Source of the DNA: a virus | Length of the DNA stretch: 64,000 bases | Reading direction: 5' to 3' (one strand) | IMG/VR virus record: IMGVR_UViG_3300028384_000673 | Coordinates: 1-64,000 of that record | Part shown: positions 1 through 8,235 of the stretch, piece by piece | Position numbering within the stretch: position 1 is the stretch's first letter | Layout of the letters: every line of letters begins with the position of its first letter | The notes under the pieces: model-generated | What the model saw: the letters and a program-made list of their open reading frames with translations, nothing else | Told to the model about the DNA's origin: nothing | The model's database searches: none | Made by a program: the position numbers and the translations under genes

Positions 1-651
1 ATGTCAAAACATCCTGCTGTAATGGGACCTCACATTTTAGATGCTTGTCAAAAATTCCTTCCATTTGAAGGATGTAGAGTGTTAGATCCTTTTGCGGGTT
101 TAGGAACAACCGCAAAACTACTACCAGAGTATGATGTAGTTGGCGTTGAAATAGAAAAAGAATGGGCTGATCAGTATGAGAAAACAATCTGTGGCGATTC
201 TTTAATCGTTGTCCCTACTCTTGAAAAATTTGATGCTGTTTTAACCAGTCCAACATATGGAAATCGTATGGCTGATGATTTTGAAGCATCTGATAAATCT
301 AAAAGAATAACCTATCGCCACAAATTGGGCAGAAAATTATCAGAAGGAACAACATCTAATTTGCATTATGGTAGAAAAAATAAAAAGTATGAAGACTTAC
401 ATACTAAAATTTGGAAAGTGTGCGTTGATGCCTTGAAGGATAATGGTGTTTTTATTTTGAACTGTAAAGATTTTATTTCTTCTGGGACAGTTATGGAAGT
501 GACCCAGTGGCACATCAAAACTCTTGAAGGATATGGGATGAGTGTGGTAGAATCTATTCGTGTTCCATCAAGAGGAATGCGATTTGGATCAAACTCTCAA
601 CAAAGAATTGATTATGAAAACGTCGTCTGTCTCCAAAAACTTCCAATCTGA
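1..651 (+). CDS. DNA methyltransferase (N4-cytosine/N6-adenine type), possibly 5'-partial
   Basis: Probable SAM-dependent DNA amino-methyltransferase of 216 residues. Motif I is DPFAGLGTT (residues 29-37), an acidic residue of motif II follows in VVGVEIE (46-52), and the catalytic motif is TSPTYGNR (82-89), a variant of TSPPYxNR. The SAM motif comes before the catalytic motif. The ATG is base 1 of the window, so codons upstream cannot be excluded, although the motif spacing suggests little is missing. Its last 38 bases overlap the next gene, a probable nuclease, in another frame, so the two are probably translated together. The role could be a modification enzyme protecting phage DNA, or an orphan regulatory methylase. 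The family is clear; the target sequence is unknown. Confidence 0.8.
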   Translation: MSKHPAVMGPHILDACQKFLPFEGCRVLDPFAGLGTTAKLLPEYDVVGVEIEKEWADQYEKTICGDSLIVVPTLEKFDAVLTSPTYGNRMADDFEASDKSKRITYRHKLGRKLSEGTTSNLHYGRKNKKYEDLHTKIWKVCVDALKDNGVFILNCKDFISSGTVMEVTQWHIKTLEGYGMSVVESIRVPSRGMRFGSNSQQRIDYENVVCLQKLPI

Positions 652-1054
652 AAGCACAGCATCTGGTGATGAATTTGAGCGTATTGTTAATGAGGATTTG
701 ATTAGTAAAGGATATACCATTCTAGAATCAAACGTAAAAATTCCTGGTATTGGAATCAACGTTGATTACATTGCAGAAAAAGATGGAGTTAAAGAATATG
801 GTGAAGACAAAGGTGGTAAGTCTGGTGGAAAAAAACGACCAGGAGCTCAACGCACAGATAACGTAAAGAAAGCAATTTGTAACGGTGCTCTCTTAAAAGC
901 AAAGTATCCAGATGCAAAATATGTTATTTACTTTTCCGCAAAACCAAAGGAAGGTAATTCTTCTGATGAAATGATTAAAACTGCTATTGAGGCGGGATAT
1001 GTTGATGAGGTTCGTTATTTGTCTTACAAAGATTTGGGTAGAATGACTTATTGA
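614..1054 (+). CDS. PD-(D/E)XK-like nuclease, candidate restriction endonuclease
   Basis: 146 residues from the ATG at 614, which lies inside the methyltransferase gene. An in-frame upstream ATG at 560 is less likely. Visible pattern: an N-terminal helix with GDEFE (18-22), then VDYIAEKDG containing D51, then EYGEDKGGK where E64-D65-K66 fits the (D/E)xK signature, then a basic, Gly-rich stretch and a helix (VKKAICNGALLKAKYP). A strand with YVIYFSA follows. This is the order of a PD-(D/E)XK core. Position directly behind a DNA methyltransferase argues for a restriction-type enzyme, but a DNA-repair or recombination nuclease is possible. The function is inferred from a short motif and from context only. 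Confidence 0.5.
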   Translation: MKTSSVSKNFQSESTASGDEFERIVNEDLISKGYTILESNVKIPGIGINVDYIAEKDGVKEYGEDKGGKSGGKKRPGAQRTDNVKKAICNGALLKAKYPDAKYVIYFSAKPKEGNSSDEMIKTAIEAGYVDEVRYLSYKDLGRMTY

Positions 1055-1105
1055 CTATTGCTGTAAAGTTATGTAAACTAAATATGTTAGATTACTACGG
1101 AGGTC

Positions 1106-1893
1106 ATGGCTTCTTCTACTCTTTCCCCGCCCATTTCACAACGAGGTTGGTTCGATGTCCTTGATGACTGGCTTAAACGAGATCGCTTTGTCTTTGTGGG
1201 TTGGTCTGGACTCCTTCTTTTTCCCACTGCTTATCTGGCCATTGGTGGCTGGCTTACTGGGCAATCGCTTTCTCTGGTCCTATTGCTGTCTTTGTCTCTG
1301 TTTTCCTTATCTACCCTCTGGGTCAAAGCAGTTGGTTCTTTGCTCCATCCTTCGGTGTCTCAGCAATCTTCCGCTTCCTACTCTTCCTCCAAGGATTTCA
1401 TAATTGGACCCTGAATCCCTTCCACATGATGGGTGTAGCAGGTATCCTGGGTGGTGCGTTGCTAAGTGCCATTCATGGTGTTACAGTAGAGAACACTCTG
1501 TATCAAGATGGTGAACAAGCAAACACATTTAAGGCATTCGATAGCACACAGGAAGAAGAAACTTACTCGATGGTTACAGCGAACCGTTATTGGTCGCAGA
1601 TTTTCGGGATCGCGTTTAGCAACAAAAGGTGGCTTCATTTCTTTATGTTGTTTGTTCCTGTTATGGGTCTCTGGACTTCATCCATTGGCATTATTGGTCT
1701 TGCCCTCAATCTCCGTGCTTACGATTTTGTTTCTCAGGAACTGAGAGCAGCAGAAGATCCAGAGTTCGAGACGTTCTACACTAAGAACATCCTTCTCAAT
1801 GAAGGTCTTCGTGCCTGGATGGCACCAGTGGATCAACCACATGAGCAGTTTGTATTTCCAGAGGAAGTTCTTCCGAGAGGCAATGCTCTATAA
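1106..1893 (+). pseudogene. psbD: psbD (photosystem II D2) with internal out-of-frame deletion
   Basis: The first 52 codons encode a normal D2 N-terminus ([17 protein letters not shown], then GGWLTG). At base 1261 the D2 sequence jumps to [15 protein letters not shown] in another frame and continues to the correct D2 C-terminus ([10 protein letters not shown]). Compared with an intact cyanophage D2 of about 351 residues, about 90 codons are missing, corresponding to residues about 53-142: the first lumenal loop, helix B and the start of helix C. The remaining length (788 nt) is not a multiple of three. Translation from 1106 would leave the D2 frame at the junction and stop at 1414. GGAGG lies at 1099-1103, only two bases before the ATG. 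The gene should be non-functional unless this is an assembly error. Confidence 0.88.
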
Positions 1894-1896
1894 ATA
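1889..1896 (+). promoter_or_regulatory. T4-type late promoter box TATAAATA
   Basis: Exact TATAAATA overlapping the psbD stop codon. This matches the T4 late-promoter consensus read by the gp55/gp33/gp45 system, and gene 33 is present at 13165. It could drive the exported HEXXH gene at 1977 and possibly the large virion gene behind it. Confidence 0.55.
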
Positions 1897-1952
1897 GATA
1901 CGTCGTCGCCGCTAAACTCGCTGGCAAAATCCAGTAGAGTGTGCTATACTTT

Positions 1953-1976
1953 GAGGGTCTTAGGACCCTCTTTTTT
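1953..1976 (+). terminator. Factor-independent terminator after psbD
   Basis: Perfect 7-bp stem GAGGGTC/GACCCTC (1953-1959 and 1964-1970) with a TTAG loop, followed by six T. It ends one base before the ATG of the next gene, so that gene's ribosome-binding region lies in the terminator hairpin. Confidence 0.85.
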
Positions 1977-2630
1977 ATGCTCAAATATATCCTACCTGCT
2001 TTACTGTTGGGAGCACCAGCAATGGCAGAACCCACTAAGGGATACTTCACCATGGATGCCATGGGGTGTATGCTCTTGAAAGAATGCACCAAAGATGTAG
2101 AACGCATCTACTCATCTGGCGATCTTCGTGCAGCATTTCCTGATTCTGATTGGGATGCAGTTGCTAATGAGTTTGACCAGATCATGGTTGCTTTCGGGCA
2201 GATTGGTGTTGATGTTCACCTTGCTGATGAAAAGTATTTCCCTGTTGGTCATCGTGGTGTTTATCATACTGTGAGTAATCACTTTTATCTCAACAGGACA
2301 TATGTACATCGTCCTCATGTACTCATGAGTGTTGTACGTCATGAAGGGTGGCACGCTGCACAAGATTGTATGGCAGGTACGATCAAAAATAATATGATTG
2401 CTATCATCAAACCTGAGGAAGATGTTCCTGAGATCTGGCAAGAGATGGTGCGTCGTACATATCCACCACAAGCACAACCTTGGGAGAAGGAAGCAACCTG
2501 GGCAGGTAAGACTGAGGGTATGACTCAGAAGGCACTTGAATCCTGTGCTCGTGGTACTATGTGGACTGACTATGAACCAACACCTTTAACAAGACAGTGG
2601 TTGGAAGAGAATAAATATATCGATAAGTGA
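1977..2630 (+). CDS. Exported HEXXH-containing protein (putative zinc metallopeptidase)
   Basis: 217 residues. The start at 1977 gives a clean signal peptide (MLKYILPALLLGAPAMA, cleavage likely after AMA at 17); an upstream in-frame ATG at 1941 would lie before and inside the terminator hairpin. The mature part contains RHEGWHAAQD, where HEGWH (122-126) is an HEXXH zinc-binding motif, and a later conserved-looking KEATWAGKTEG that could hold the third ligand. Several Cys (CMLLKEC, DCMAG, ESCARG) suggest disulphides outside the cytoplasm. A TATACT box at 1945-1950 and the TATAAATA at 1889 are possible promoters. The substrate is unknown; a periplasmic or envelope role in infection is inferred from the signal peptide. 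Confidence 0.72.
   Translation: MLKYILPALLLGAPAMAEPTKGYFTMDAMGCMLLKECTKDVERIYSSGDLRAAFPDSDWDAVANEFDQIMVAFGQIGVDVHLADEKYFPVGHRGVYHTVSNHFYLNRTYVHRPHVLMSVVRHEGWHAAQDCMAGTIKNNMIAIIKPEEDVPEIWQEMVRRTYPPQAQPWEKEATWAGKTEGMTQKALESCARGTMWTDYEPTPLTRQWLEENKYIDK
2610..2617 (+). promoter_or_regulatory. Late-promoter-like box AATAAATA
   Basis: AATAAATA, one mismatch from the T4 late consensus, 22 bases before the ATG of the 1489-residue virion gene and inside the end of the preceding gene. Confidence 0.35.
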
Positions 2631-2638
2631 ATTGATAA

Positions 2639-5600
2639 ATGGTAGCGGGTAATCCTTGTTATGGTGGTGAAATTCCGAGTCTTCCGAGTCGGACTACTTC
2701 TGCTGCCAATAACTACAAAAGATCTAGACAAGGAACTATTCCTCTTGCCACTGTCACTCAACCTGGTGACAGCATTAGGATCACGGTAGGTCGTTGTTAT
2801 GAAGCAACTGAACCTGTTGTTACTAACACACCTGCCCCCGCTAATTCACCTAGGAATACTATTCCTAGACCACCTACTGTCAATGACAGCACACCACCAC
2901 CTGCTGCTACTGCTGCTGACCTCATCAGAAATATAGTTGATAACTGCTATGGTGATGGTGATGATATTCCTCTTACTCCATCAGACAAGGGTAGGTTCCC
3001 TCGCCGTAGGCAAGGGGAGGTTGAACCTGAACCACCGACACCACCAGGTGAAAGAATTCGTCAGATTGTAGACCAGTGCTACGGACCTGACATTCCGCTT
3101 ACTCCACGCCCTCCTGGACCCCCTAGGGAGCGTCAGGGAGAGCCTGACCCAACCCCACGTATTCTTCCTGGTCAGGTTATCAGGGACATCGTTGATCGAT
3201 GCTATCCTGCTGTTCCTGATATTGAACTGCCAGATGATGTTCCCGATGACGCTATCAGTGTCATCGATATGGAACCTCTTGGTCCTACGGAGTGGTTATG
3301 TGAATTGTTCCCTGATCTGTGGATCTGTAAGAACAAACCGATTGGTCCTATCATTCCTGTTGGTCCTCTTGGTCCTAAGATTCCTTTCCCTGATGATGAT
3401 GGTGATAATGATGACTGTAAAAGAGTCATGGAAGGATTGGAAGATGAAAGTGTACTGATTTCTTCTGACCCTATTGAAGCAGAACAAGGTATCTATTATG
3501 TGATAGAGACTGGTGAGAAGTTAAAATGTAGAGGTCTCTGGGAAGGTTCTATTGATGATGAAGAAGACGATGAAGAGGACTGGGAGAAATGTGTTAAGGA
3601 AGCAGTCTCATGTATCTTCAAACCTTATATCACTGGCACTTATAGAACTCCTGGTGCTGATTGTAGTACGTTCTACTTCCGTGGTCAAAACAGCACGACT
3701 GGTGAGATCTGTGTGCAGAACTGTTATCCTGAAAGAATTCCTATATATGAATACATCAACGGTAGTAGTCAATTAAACGTACAGATTACTCCCTTTGCTA
3801 ATGAGGTAGACGGCACAAATTCCAATCCCAGACACAGTAGTCGTGTTATGACTACTGACACTATGGGTAATTGGAATGGTGGCAAGGTTCCCATGGAAGG
3901 TGGTAATCGTTACTTCAATAGTACTAGCGAGCAGACTCATACTATGACTCTTGGTGGTGCTAGTATCACCTTCAAGGTCAAACCTGTCTTGGATGGTAAT
4001 GAGTATGACTCCACCTGGTGGGTAACTGGTTGGACTGGAAATCTTCCTTCGGAAGGAACTACTTCGACTTACACTTTCAGTGCTGGTAGAAACCAGATGA
4101 CTGTTGAGGCTGAGGTTATTGGTGGTGTGGTTGATGATCATAGGTATGGGTTTACTCCTACACCTGATCTAGCAGGATATTCTGCTGTATCTACTGAACC
4201 TGCTTTTTATATTCTTCAAGATCAGGCAGAAGGATCAATCCCTCTGTTTAGATTCTATTCTTCATCTACTACTGACACCTTCCTTACAACTAACCCAGGC
4301 AGACCTGACAGTAAAGGTACAGGTGAACGTGCCACAATGAATGCTGCGGGTATGTCCCAAGGTACGATTATGGGATATGTATATAAGGATCCTAGTAAAG
4401 CACTTTCTGCTCTGACTCCAAGAGAAAAAGCAATACCTCTACACAGATACTACAAAGGTACTAGAAGTGAATTGTCTGCTGAATTTAATAGTAGCAACAA
4501 CCTAGTTGTCAGTGGATCTGGTAGTGGTAGATTGAAGATTGAAGTTAAGTGGAATGACAACCCCAACACTGCTGGTGTTTCATTTCAAACTATCTCTTGT
4601 AATGGTTTCTCAGTCACGAGACAGGGTGAAAGAGGTAGTGCTAGTGGTCTGATTGATGTTACTGGTGGTCAAACCTACCAGGTAAACATTACTGGATACC
4701 AGGGAAGTTCACGACGTAATAACAATAAAGAACTATGTTTACGTGATGGGGATGGTAATGATTGTAATGCCAACGTAAAAATTGGTGGCATGACTGGTGG
4801 TTCTACTAATGGTGACCACAAGTATTCGACAGTGCTTACAGGTACACCATCTATTCCTGTTGCATATGAACCTACTAGGTTGTCATATAAGATTCAATCT
4901 AATCCTCAGGCACCTGCTGTTATTTCTTACCACGTTAAGAAGGGTAGTGCATCATTCCAAAACTCTTGGGGTGTAGCAATCGCCAATAAAGCAGGTGATC
5001 AGATCTATTGGGCAAGAGTTATCCAACAAAATGTCACCGAGAATATTGATCTTAGTCAGTACAAGATTCCTCAGTCTGTACTGAGACAGTATGTCGGTAA
5101 AGAAATTGTGTTCTTCCTTATCCCTGATGGAAACCGTAATGGAGTTCCTTCTGGCACTATCACATTCACTCAGTCTGGTGATGGATTTAAGCACAGTTCT
5201 TCTAACCAAAATGATTGGGTATTCTTCTCTAACAAGAACATGAACCCAGATAACCGTTCAAAGGTTAGGTATCAAGGCAACAACTGGCAGTGGTGGGAAG
5301 ATCTTCTTGATGGTGATGATGATTATGATGACTTCAAGATCTACTATGAGTTCACTCAACCAGGTGGATCATACGATTATGAAGGTATTCAGTGCTATGT
5401 CTTTGGTGAAGAAGCACCTGTACCAGTAAAGATTCCTGTTATTGTTAGAGAAACATGTACCGATCCACTCTTTGAATCTAACTTCAAAGATGTACATTTG
5501 GGTAGAGGTGGTTGTGGTGGACCAGTTCCTAATGAGGATAATGGAGCACCCACTATTGGAACATGTAGTGGTCCTTACGCTGTTGAGGTGAATAGGAATC

Positions 5601-7108
5601 AGACTATCAAAGCAACCAGATCAGCATCGCTAGAACTCAAAGCATATGGTGCATTTATTCAGGCACCAGAATCTGAGGAGTTGAAGTTTGCGATCCAGTT
5701 CCAAAAGAATGGATCTAATATCTTAGACAAGTCTTACAAGGTTGGTGATTGGCCACAGATTGGTCAGACTCTTGCAACAGTCAATGTTGCTGCTGATGAT
5801 ACCTTGACATTTAAGGTGTCTAATATCAGCAGAGGACCTGCTTTGGGTCATACATCTCTTGGTCTGATTTTGTATGAACCTTCTGAGGAACTGTTTGAAA
5901 AACCATGGCAGATGAGATTGTTCACTACACCTGCTGCTACTGAGGCACAGGGTCGTAGTACAACTAACTCTAACTCTCCCAATACATCTGATGATGTTAC
6001 TGGTGATGGTGATCAAGGACGTATTAAGAGACTTCAAATTCAACTTTGGGATCACAGATCAAAGGAGTGGTCTGGAAAAGTTAGAGTTTGGAGCAATGGT
6101 CAGGTTGACACCAACGATGACAATGGTCAAAGAGCACAATTTGATGACACATATTATGGTGGCAATGAATGGGCAGTTGGTAAAGACAATCGGTATAATA
6201 GGGATCTTGGTTTCTATGAAGACAGCAACAGTCGTAACAGTCACATCCTAAGTAGTCAGCATGACTCTGATGGTGAGTGGGTTGGTAGAGATGCTGAGCG
6301 AGGTATTTACTACAACACATTGTTTGAATGTGGTCGTGGTCTTATCTGCAAACCTAGTACAAACAGGGATAAACTAAATTCAAACAACTATTATCATCAC
6401 TCTAATGGTGATGGGTTTACATCATGGTTTGCTCAGGTTGGTATCTATGAAAATGCTGATGATGAGGATTGGGAAGATTATTTTGATTCTATTAACGGAT
6501 ACTATGCAACTGGTATTAACTCTGGTGGTGGATTTCCGAAAGGTAGTGCGGTAAACTCTAATGGTCAGTACAGTAAGATGTCCTTCATGCATGATTATGT
6601 GTTAGGATTGCAGGGGGCAGAAGAAAAACAGACTGACAATAACCCAACAGGCAAAATTAGACTTGCCTTCTGGCCTTACACTGTTGCAGATCAGTACTAT
6701 GATGAAGATGAAGATCCTCGCTATGGCAACTATATCTTCTGGGCTTGTGCGGTTGAGTGTTTTGATGTCCTAGATAGAGGGACTGCATATCAAGTGGGTC
6801 AAGAGTTCATTTACGAATGGCCACCACGGCAACCAGATAAACCTAAGTATCGGAATCGAGGGGGTAACTTTACTCCATATTATCCAAGGGATCCTGGTGG
6901 TGATGAGTCACTACCTGATGAGATTACTGTCAGCACCAGAGGTATCGAGGATCGTGTGTCTCGTTACTTTGATGAAGACACTTACACTCCTAGGGAAGTT
7001 ATCTATCAAGAGTCTCATAACAGGGACTCAAACCTCTGGTATATCTGTCAGAATGATCGTAAACTCGATCGAGTTAAATTCAAAATCACTATTGAAGAAG
7101 TAGAATGA
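2639..7108 (+). CDS. Large virion structural protein with N-terminal CYG/IPLTP repeats and DUF5648-like module
   Basis: 1489 residues with no strong match recognised by eye to a named T4 protein. The first 200 residues carry an imperfect repeat of about 40-50 residues: CYG, then IPLTP, an RQG, a Pro-rich linker, then IRxIVDxCY. CY pairs occur near residues 7, 53, 103, 147 and 188. A Pro/Gly-rich, acidic segment follows. Around residues 530-610 there is a module of the form PLFRFY...TFLTT...MGYVY...IPLHRYY, resembling the DUF5648 type seen in phage and secreted proteins. The rest is Ser/Thr/Asn/Gly-rich beta-type sequence typical of fibres. The partial gene at 62411 has the same module. It is probably a virion or fibre protein expressed late. 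It overlaps the next gene by ATGA. Confidence 0.7.
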   Translation: MVAGNPCYGGEIPSLPSRTTSAANNYKRSRQGTIPLATVTQPGDSIRITVGRCYEATEPVVTNTPAPANSPRNTIPRPPTVNDSTPPPAATAADLIRNIVDNCYGDGDDIPLTPSDKGRFPRRRQGEVEPEPPTPPGERIRQIVDQCYGPDIPLTPRPPGPPRERQGEPDPTPRILPGQVIRDIVDRCYPAVPDIELPDDVPDDAISVIDMEPLGPTEWLCELFPDLWICKNKPIGPIIPVGPLGPKIPFPDDDGDNDDCKRVMEGLEDESVLISSDPIEAEQGIYYVIETGEKLKCRGLWEGSIDDEEDDEEDWEKCVKEAVSCIFKPYITGTYRTPGADCSTFYFRGQNSTTGEICVQNCYPERIPIYEYINGSSQLNVQITPFANEVDGTNSNPRHSSRVMTTDTMGNWNGGKVPMEGGNRYFNSTSEQTHTMTLGGASITFKVKPVLDGNEYDSTWWVTGWTGNLPSEGTTSTYTFSAGRNQMTVEAEVIGGVVDDHRYGFTPTPDLAGYSAVSTEPAFYILQDQAEGSIPLFRFYSSSTTDTFLTTNPGRPDSKGTGERATMNAAGMSQGTIMGYVYKDPSKALSALTPREKAIPLHRYYKGTRSELSAEFNSSNNLVVSGSGSGRLKIEVKWNDNPNTAGVSFQTISCNGFSVTRQGERGSASGLIDVTGGQTYQVNITGYQGSSRRNNNKELCLRDGDGNDCNANVKIGGMTGGSTNGDHKYSTVLTGTPSIPVAYEPTRLSYKIQSNPQAPAVISYHVKKGSASFQNSWGVAIANKAGDQIYWARVIQQNVTENIDLSQYKIPQSVLRQYVGKEIVFFLIPDGNRNGVPSGTITFTQSGDGFKHSSSNQNDWVFFSNKNMNPDNRSKVRYQGNNWQWWEDLLDGDDDYDDFKIYYEFTQPGGSYDYEGIQCYVFGEEAPVPVKIPVIVRETCTDPLFESNFKDVHLGRGGCGGPVPNEDNGAPTIGTCSGPYAVEVNRNQTIKATRSASLELKAYGAFIQAPESEELKFAIQFQKNGSNILDKSYKVGDWPQIGQTLATVNVAADDTLTFKVSNISRGPALGHTSLGLILYEPSEELFEKPWQMRLFTTPAATEAQGRSTTNSNSPNTSDDVTGDGDQGRIKRLQIQLWDHRSKEWSGKVRVWSNGQVDTNDDNGQRAQFDDTYYGGNEWAVGKDNRYNRDLGFYEDSNSRNSHILSSQHDSDGEWVGRDAERGIYYNTLFECGRGLICKPSTNRDKLNSNNYYHHSNGDGFTSWFAQVGIYENADDEDWEDYFDSINGYYATGINSGGGFPKGSAVNSNGQYSKMSFMHDYVLGLQGAEEKQTDNNPTGKIRLAFWPYTVADQYYDEDEDPRYGNYIFWACAVECFDVLDRGTAYQVGQEFIYEWPPRQPDKPKYRNRGGNFTPYYPRDPGGDESLPDEITVSTRGIEDRVSRYFDEDTYTPREVIYQESHNRDSNLWYICQNDRKLDRVKFKITIEEVE

Positions 7109-7401
7109 GTCAAGGATTTGGTAATTCAGCGGCGGACAGGAGTCTTATGCACTCTGCCCGTCGTCTCAATGCACTGCGTAAGGTGCTGGAAAAGTATGAG
7201 CATGACCCTAAGGGGAAGAAGAAGATGCTCAAACACATGAAGAAGTACTACCATGGGTGGCGTGGAGAGCTTGACAGAATTGATATGAAGGATCTAGAAT
7301 CATTTCCTGCTCCCGAACAGGTCACCGTTGAACATGTTGAAGCGGAGAAACCTGTCACTGAGGAGCAGCAAGAACAGGTCAGAGAATACTTGCAAAAGTA
7401 A
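7105..7401 (+). CDS. Small basic hypothetical protein
   Basis: 98 residues, start overlapping the previous stop by four bases (ATGA), so translational coupling is likely. The N-terminal two thirds is basic and helical (RRLNALRKVLEKY, KGKKKMLKHMKKYY), while the C-terminus is acidic (EEQQEQVREYLQK). No membrane segment or known motif. It may be a partner of the large virion protein before it. Not recognised. Confidence 0.7.
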   Translation: MSQGFGNSAADRSLMHSARRLNALRKVLEKYEHDPKGKKKMLKHMKKYYHGWRGELDRIDMKDLESFPAPEQVTVEHVEAEKPVTEEQQEQVREYLQK

Positions 7402-7485
7402 TCTCAACTGTCACAAGGTATTGCGTTTTGTGACAATTACTGTTATACATACTGGGTGTCGCACACTGTGCTACACTATACAAGC

Positions 7486-7529
7486 GATCGGGACAACCCG
7501 ATCCTCCATCTGCGGGTATCCATTCCGCA
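7486..7529 (+). promoter_or_regulatory. Structured 5' leader with two hairpins
   Basis: Hairpin 1: GATCGGG (7486-7492), loop ACAA, CCCGATC (7497-7503), a perfect 7-bp stem. Hairpin 2: TGCGG (7511-7515) and CCGCA (7525-7529). They sit between a probable promoter region (TATACA near 7475-7481) and the ATG at 7553, with no T tract, so an mRNA-stabilising or translational-control leader fits better than a terminator. Confidence 0.4.
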
Positions 7530-7552
7530 AGTAACTTAAAGGTAAAACTACA

Positions 7553-7921
7553 ATGATCAAAGCTACTCTTGCAGCACTCGCCGCTGCCCCCCTGTTCGCT
7601 GGTGCTGCTGTTGCAGGTCCCTATGTGAATATCGAAGCAAACTCAGGATTCACTGGCTCGGACTACAACGGCACCACGACAGACGCTCACATTGGATATG
7701 CTGGCACTGCTGGTGAAGATGTCTCCTGGTACGTCCAGGGTGGTCCTAGCCTGGTCGCTAATGATGGCGCTGATACCGAAACTGTCTTCTCTGGTAAGGC
7801 AGGTGCTTCGGTTGCTGCTACCGAGCGTCTCTCCCTCTACGGTGAAGTTTCGTTCGCAACTGGCATCGACGATGCTGACACTGGTTATGGCACCAAAGTG
7901 GGTGCAACCTTCTCCTTCTGA
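7553..7921 (+). CDS. Exported outer-membrane beta-barrel-like protein
   Basis: 122 residues. Signal peptide MIKATLAALAAAPLFAGAAVAG with cleavage near residue 21. The mature part has short alternating strands (YVNIEANSGFTGS, DVSWYVQGGPSLVA, ERLSLYGEVSFATG) and ends in Phe (GTKVGATFSF), as outer-membrane beta-barrels do. At about 100 mature residues it is far shorter than a bacterial porin, so it may oligomerise or be a barrel fragment. It has its own structured leader and a strong terminator, so it is an independent transcription unit. A porin-like or receptor-masking role is inference. Confidence 0.6.
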   Translation: MIKATLAALAAAPLFAGAAVAGPYVNIEANSGFTGSDYNGTTTDAHIGYAGTAGEDVSWYVQGGPSLVANDGADTETVFSGKAGASVAATERLSLYGEVSFATGIDDADTGYGTKVGATFSF

Positions 7922-7944
7922 TATAAATCATACAACTAAATACA

Positions 7945-7967
7945 GGGGGTCAATGACCCCCTTTTTT
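7945..7967 (+). terminator. Factor-independent terminator
   Basis: Stem GGGGGTC/GACCCCC (7945-7951 and 7955-7961) with AAT loop and six T. It closes the unit of the beta-barrel-like gene. The next gene starts 17 bases later. Confidence 0.88.
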
Positions 7968-7983
7968 ATTCTCTATAATAATC

Positions 7984-8235
7984 ATGGCAAAGAATCCTGG
8001 TGGCACCGTGATCTATACCCGTCCTGGGTGCCCGTACTGCACGAAGATCAAAGAGGTTTACAAGATGCGTGGATGGGCGTATACTGAATACGCACTCAAC
8101 CAGCAGTTCACTCGGGAACAGTTTAAGACTGAGTTTGGTCAGTCTGCAACCTTCCCTCAGGTTCTAATCAACGGAACCAAGATCGGTGGATGCACTGAGG
8201 CAATTAAATACCTACGTGAAGGCGCATTTCTCTGA
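7984..8235 (+). CDS. Glutaredoxin
   Basis: 83 residues. The sequence reads VIYTRPGCPYCTKIKEVYKMRG, giving the dithiol active site CPYC (residues 16-19), followed by the cis-proline motif FPQVLINGTKIGG, both standard for glutaredoxin. It would reduce ribonucleotide reductase or protein-glutathione disulphides during infection. A second, degenerate glutaredoxin-like gene lies at 15293. The stop overlaps the next start (TGATG). Confidence 0.92.
   Translation: MAKNPGGTVIYTRPGCPYCTKIKEVYKMRGWAYTEYALNQQFTREQFKTEFGQSATFPQVLINGTKIGGCTEAIKYLREGAFL

Noticed and set aside
1106-1893. psbD interrupted by a group I intron or read by frameshifting
   Set aside because: Sequence is missing rather than inserted at 1261, and no slippery heptamer lies at the junction, so neither explains the break.
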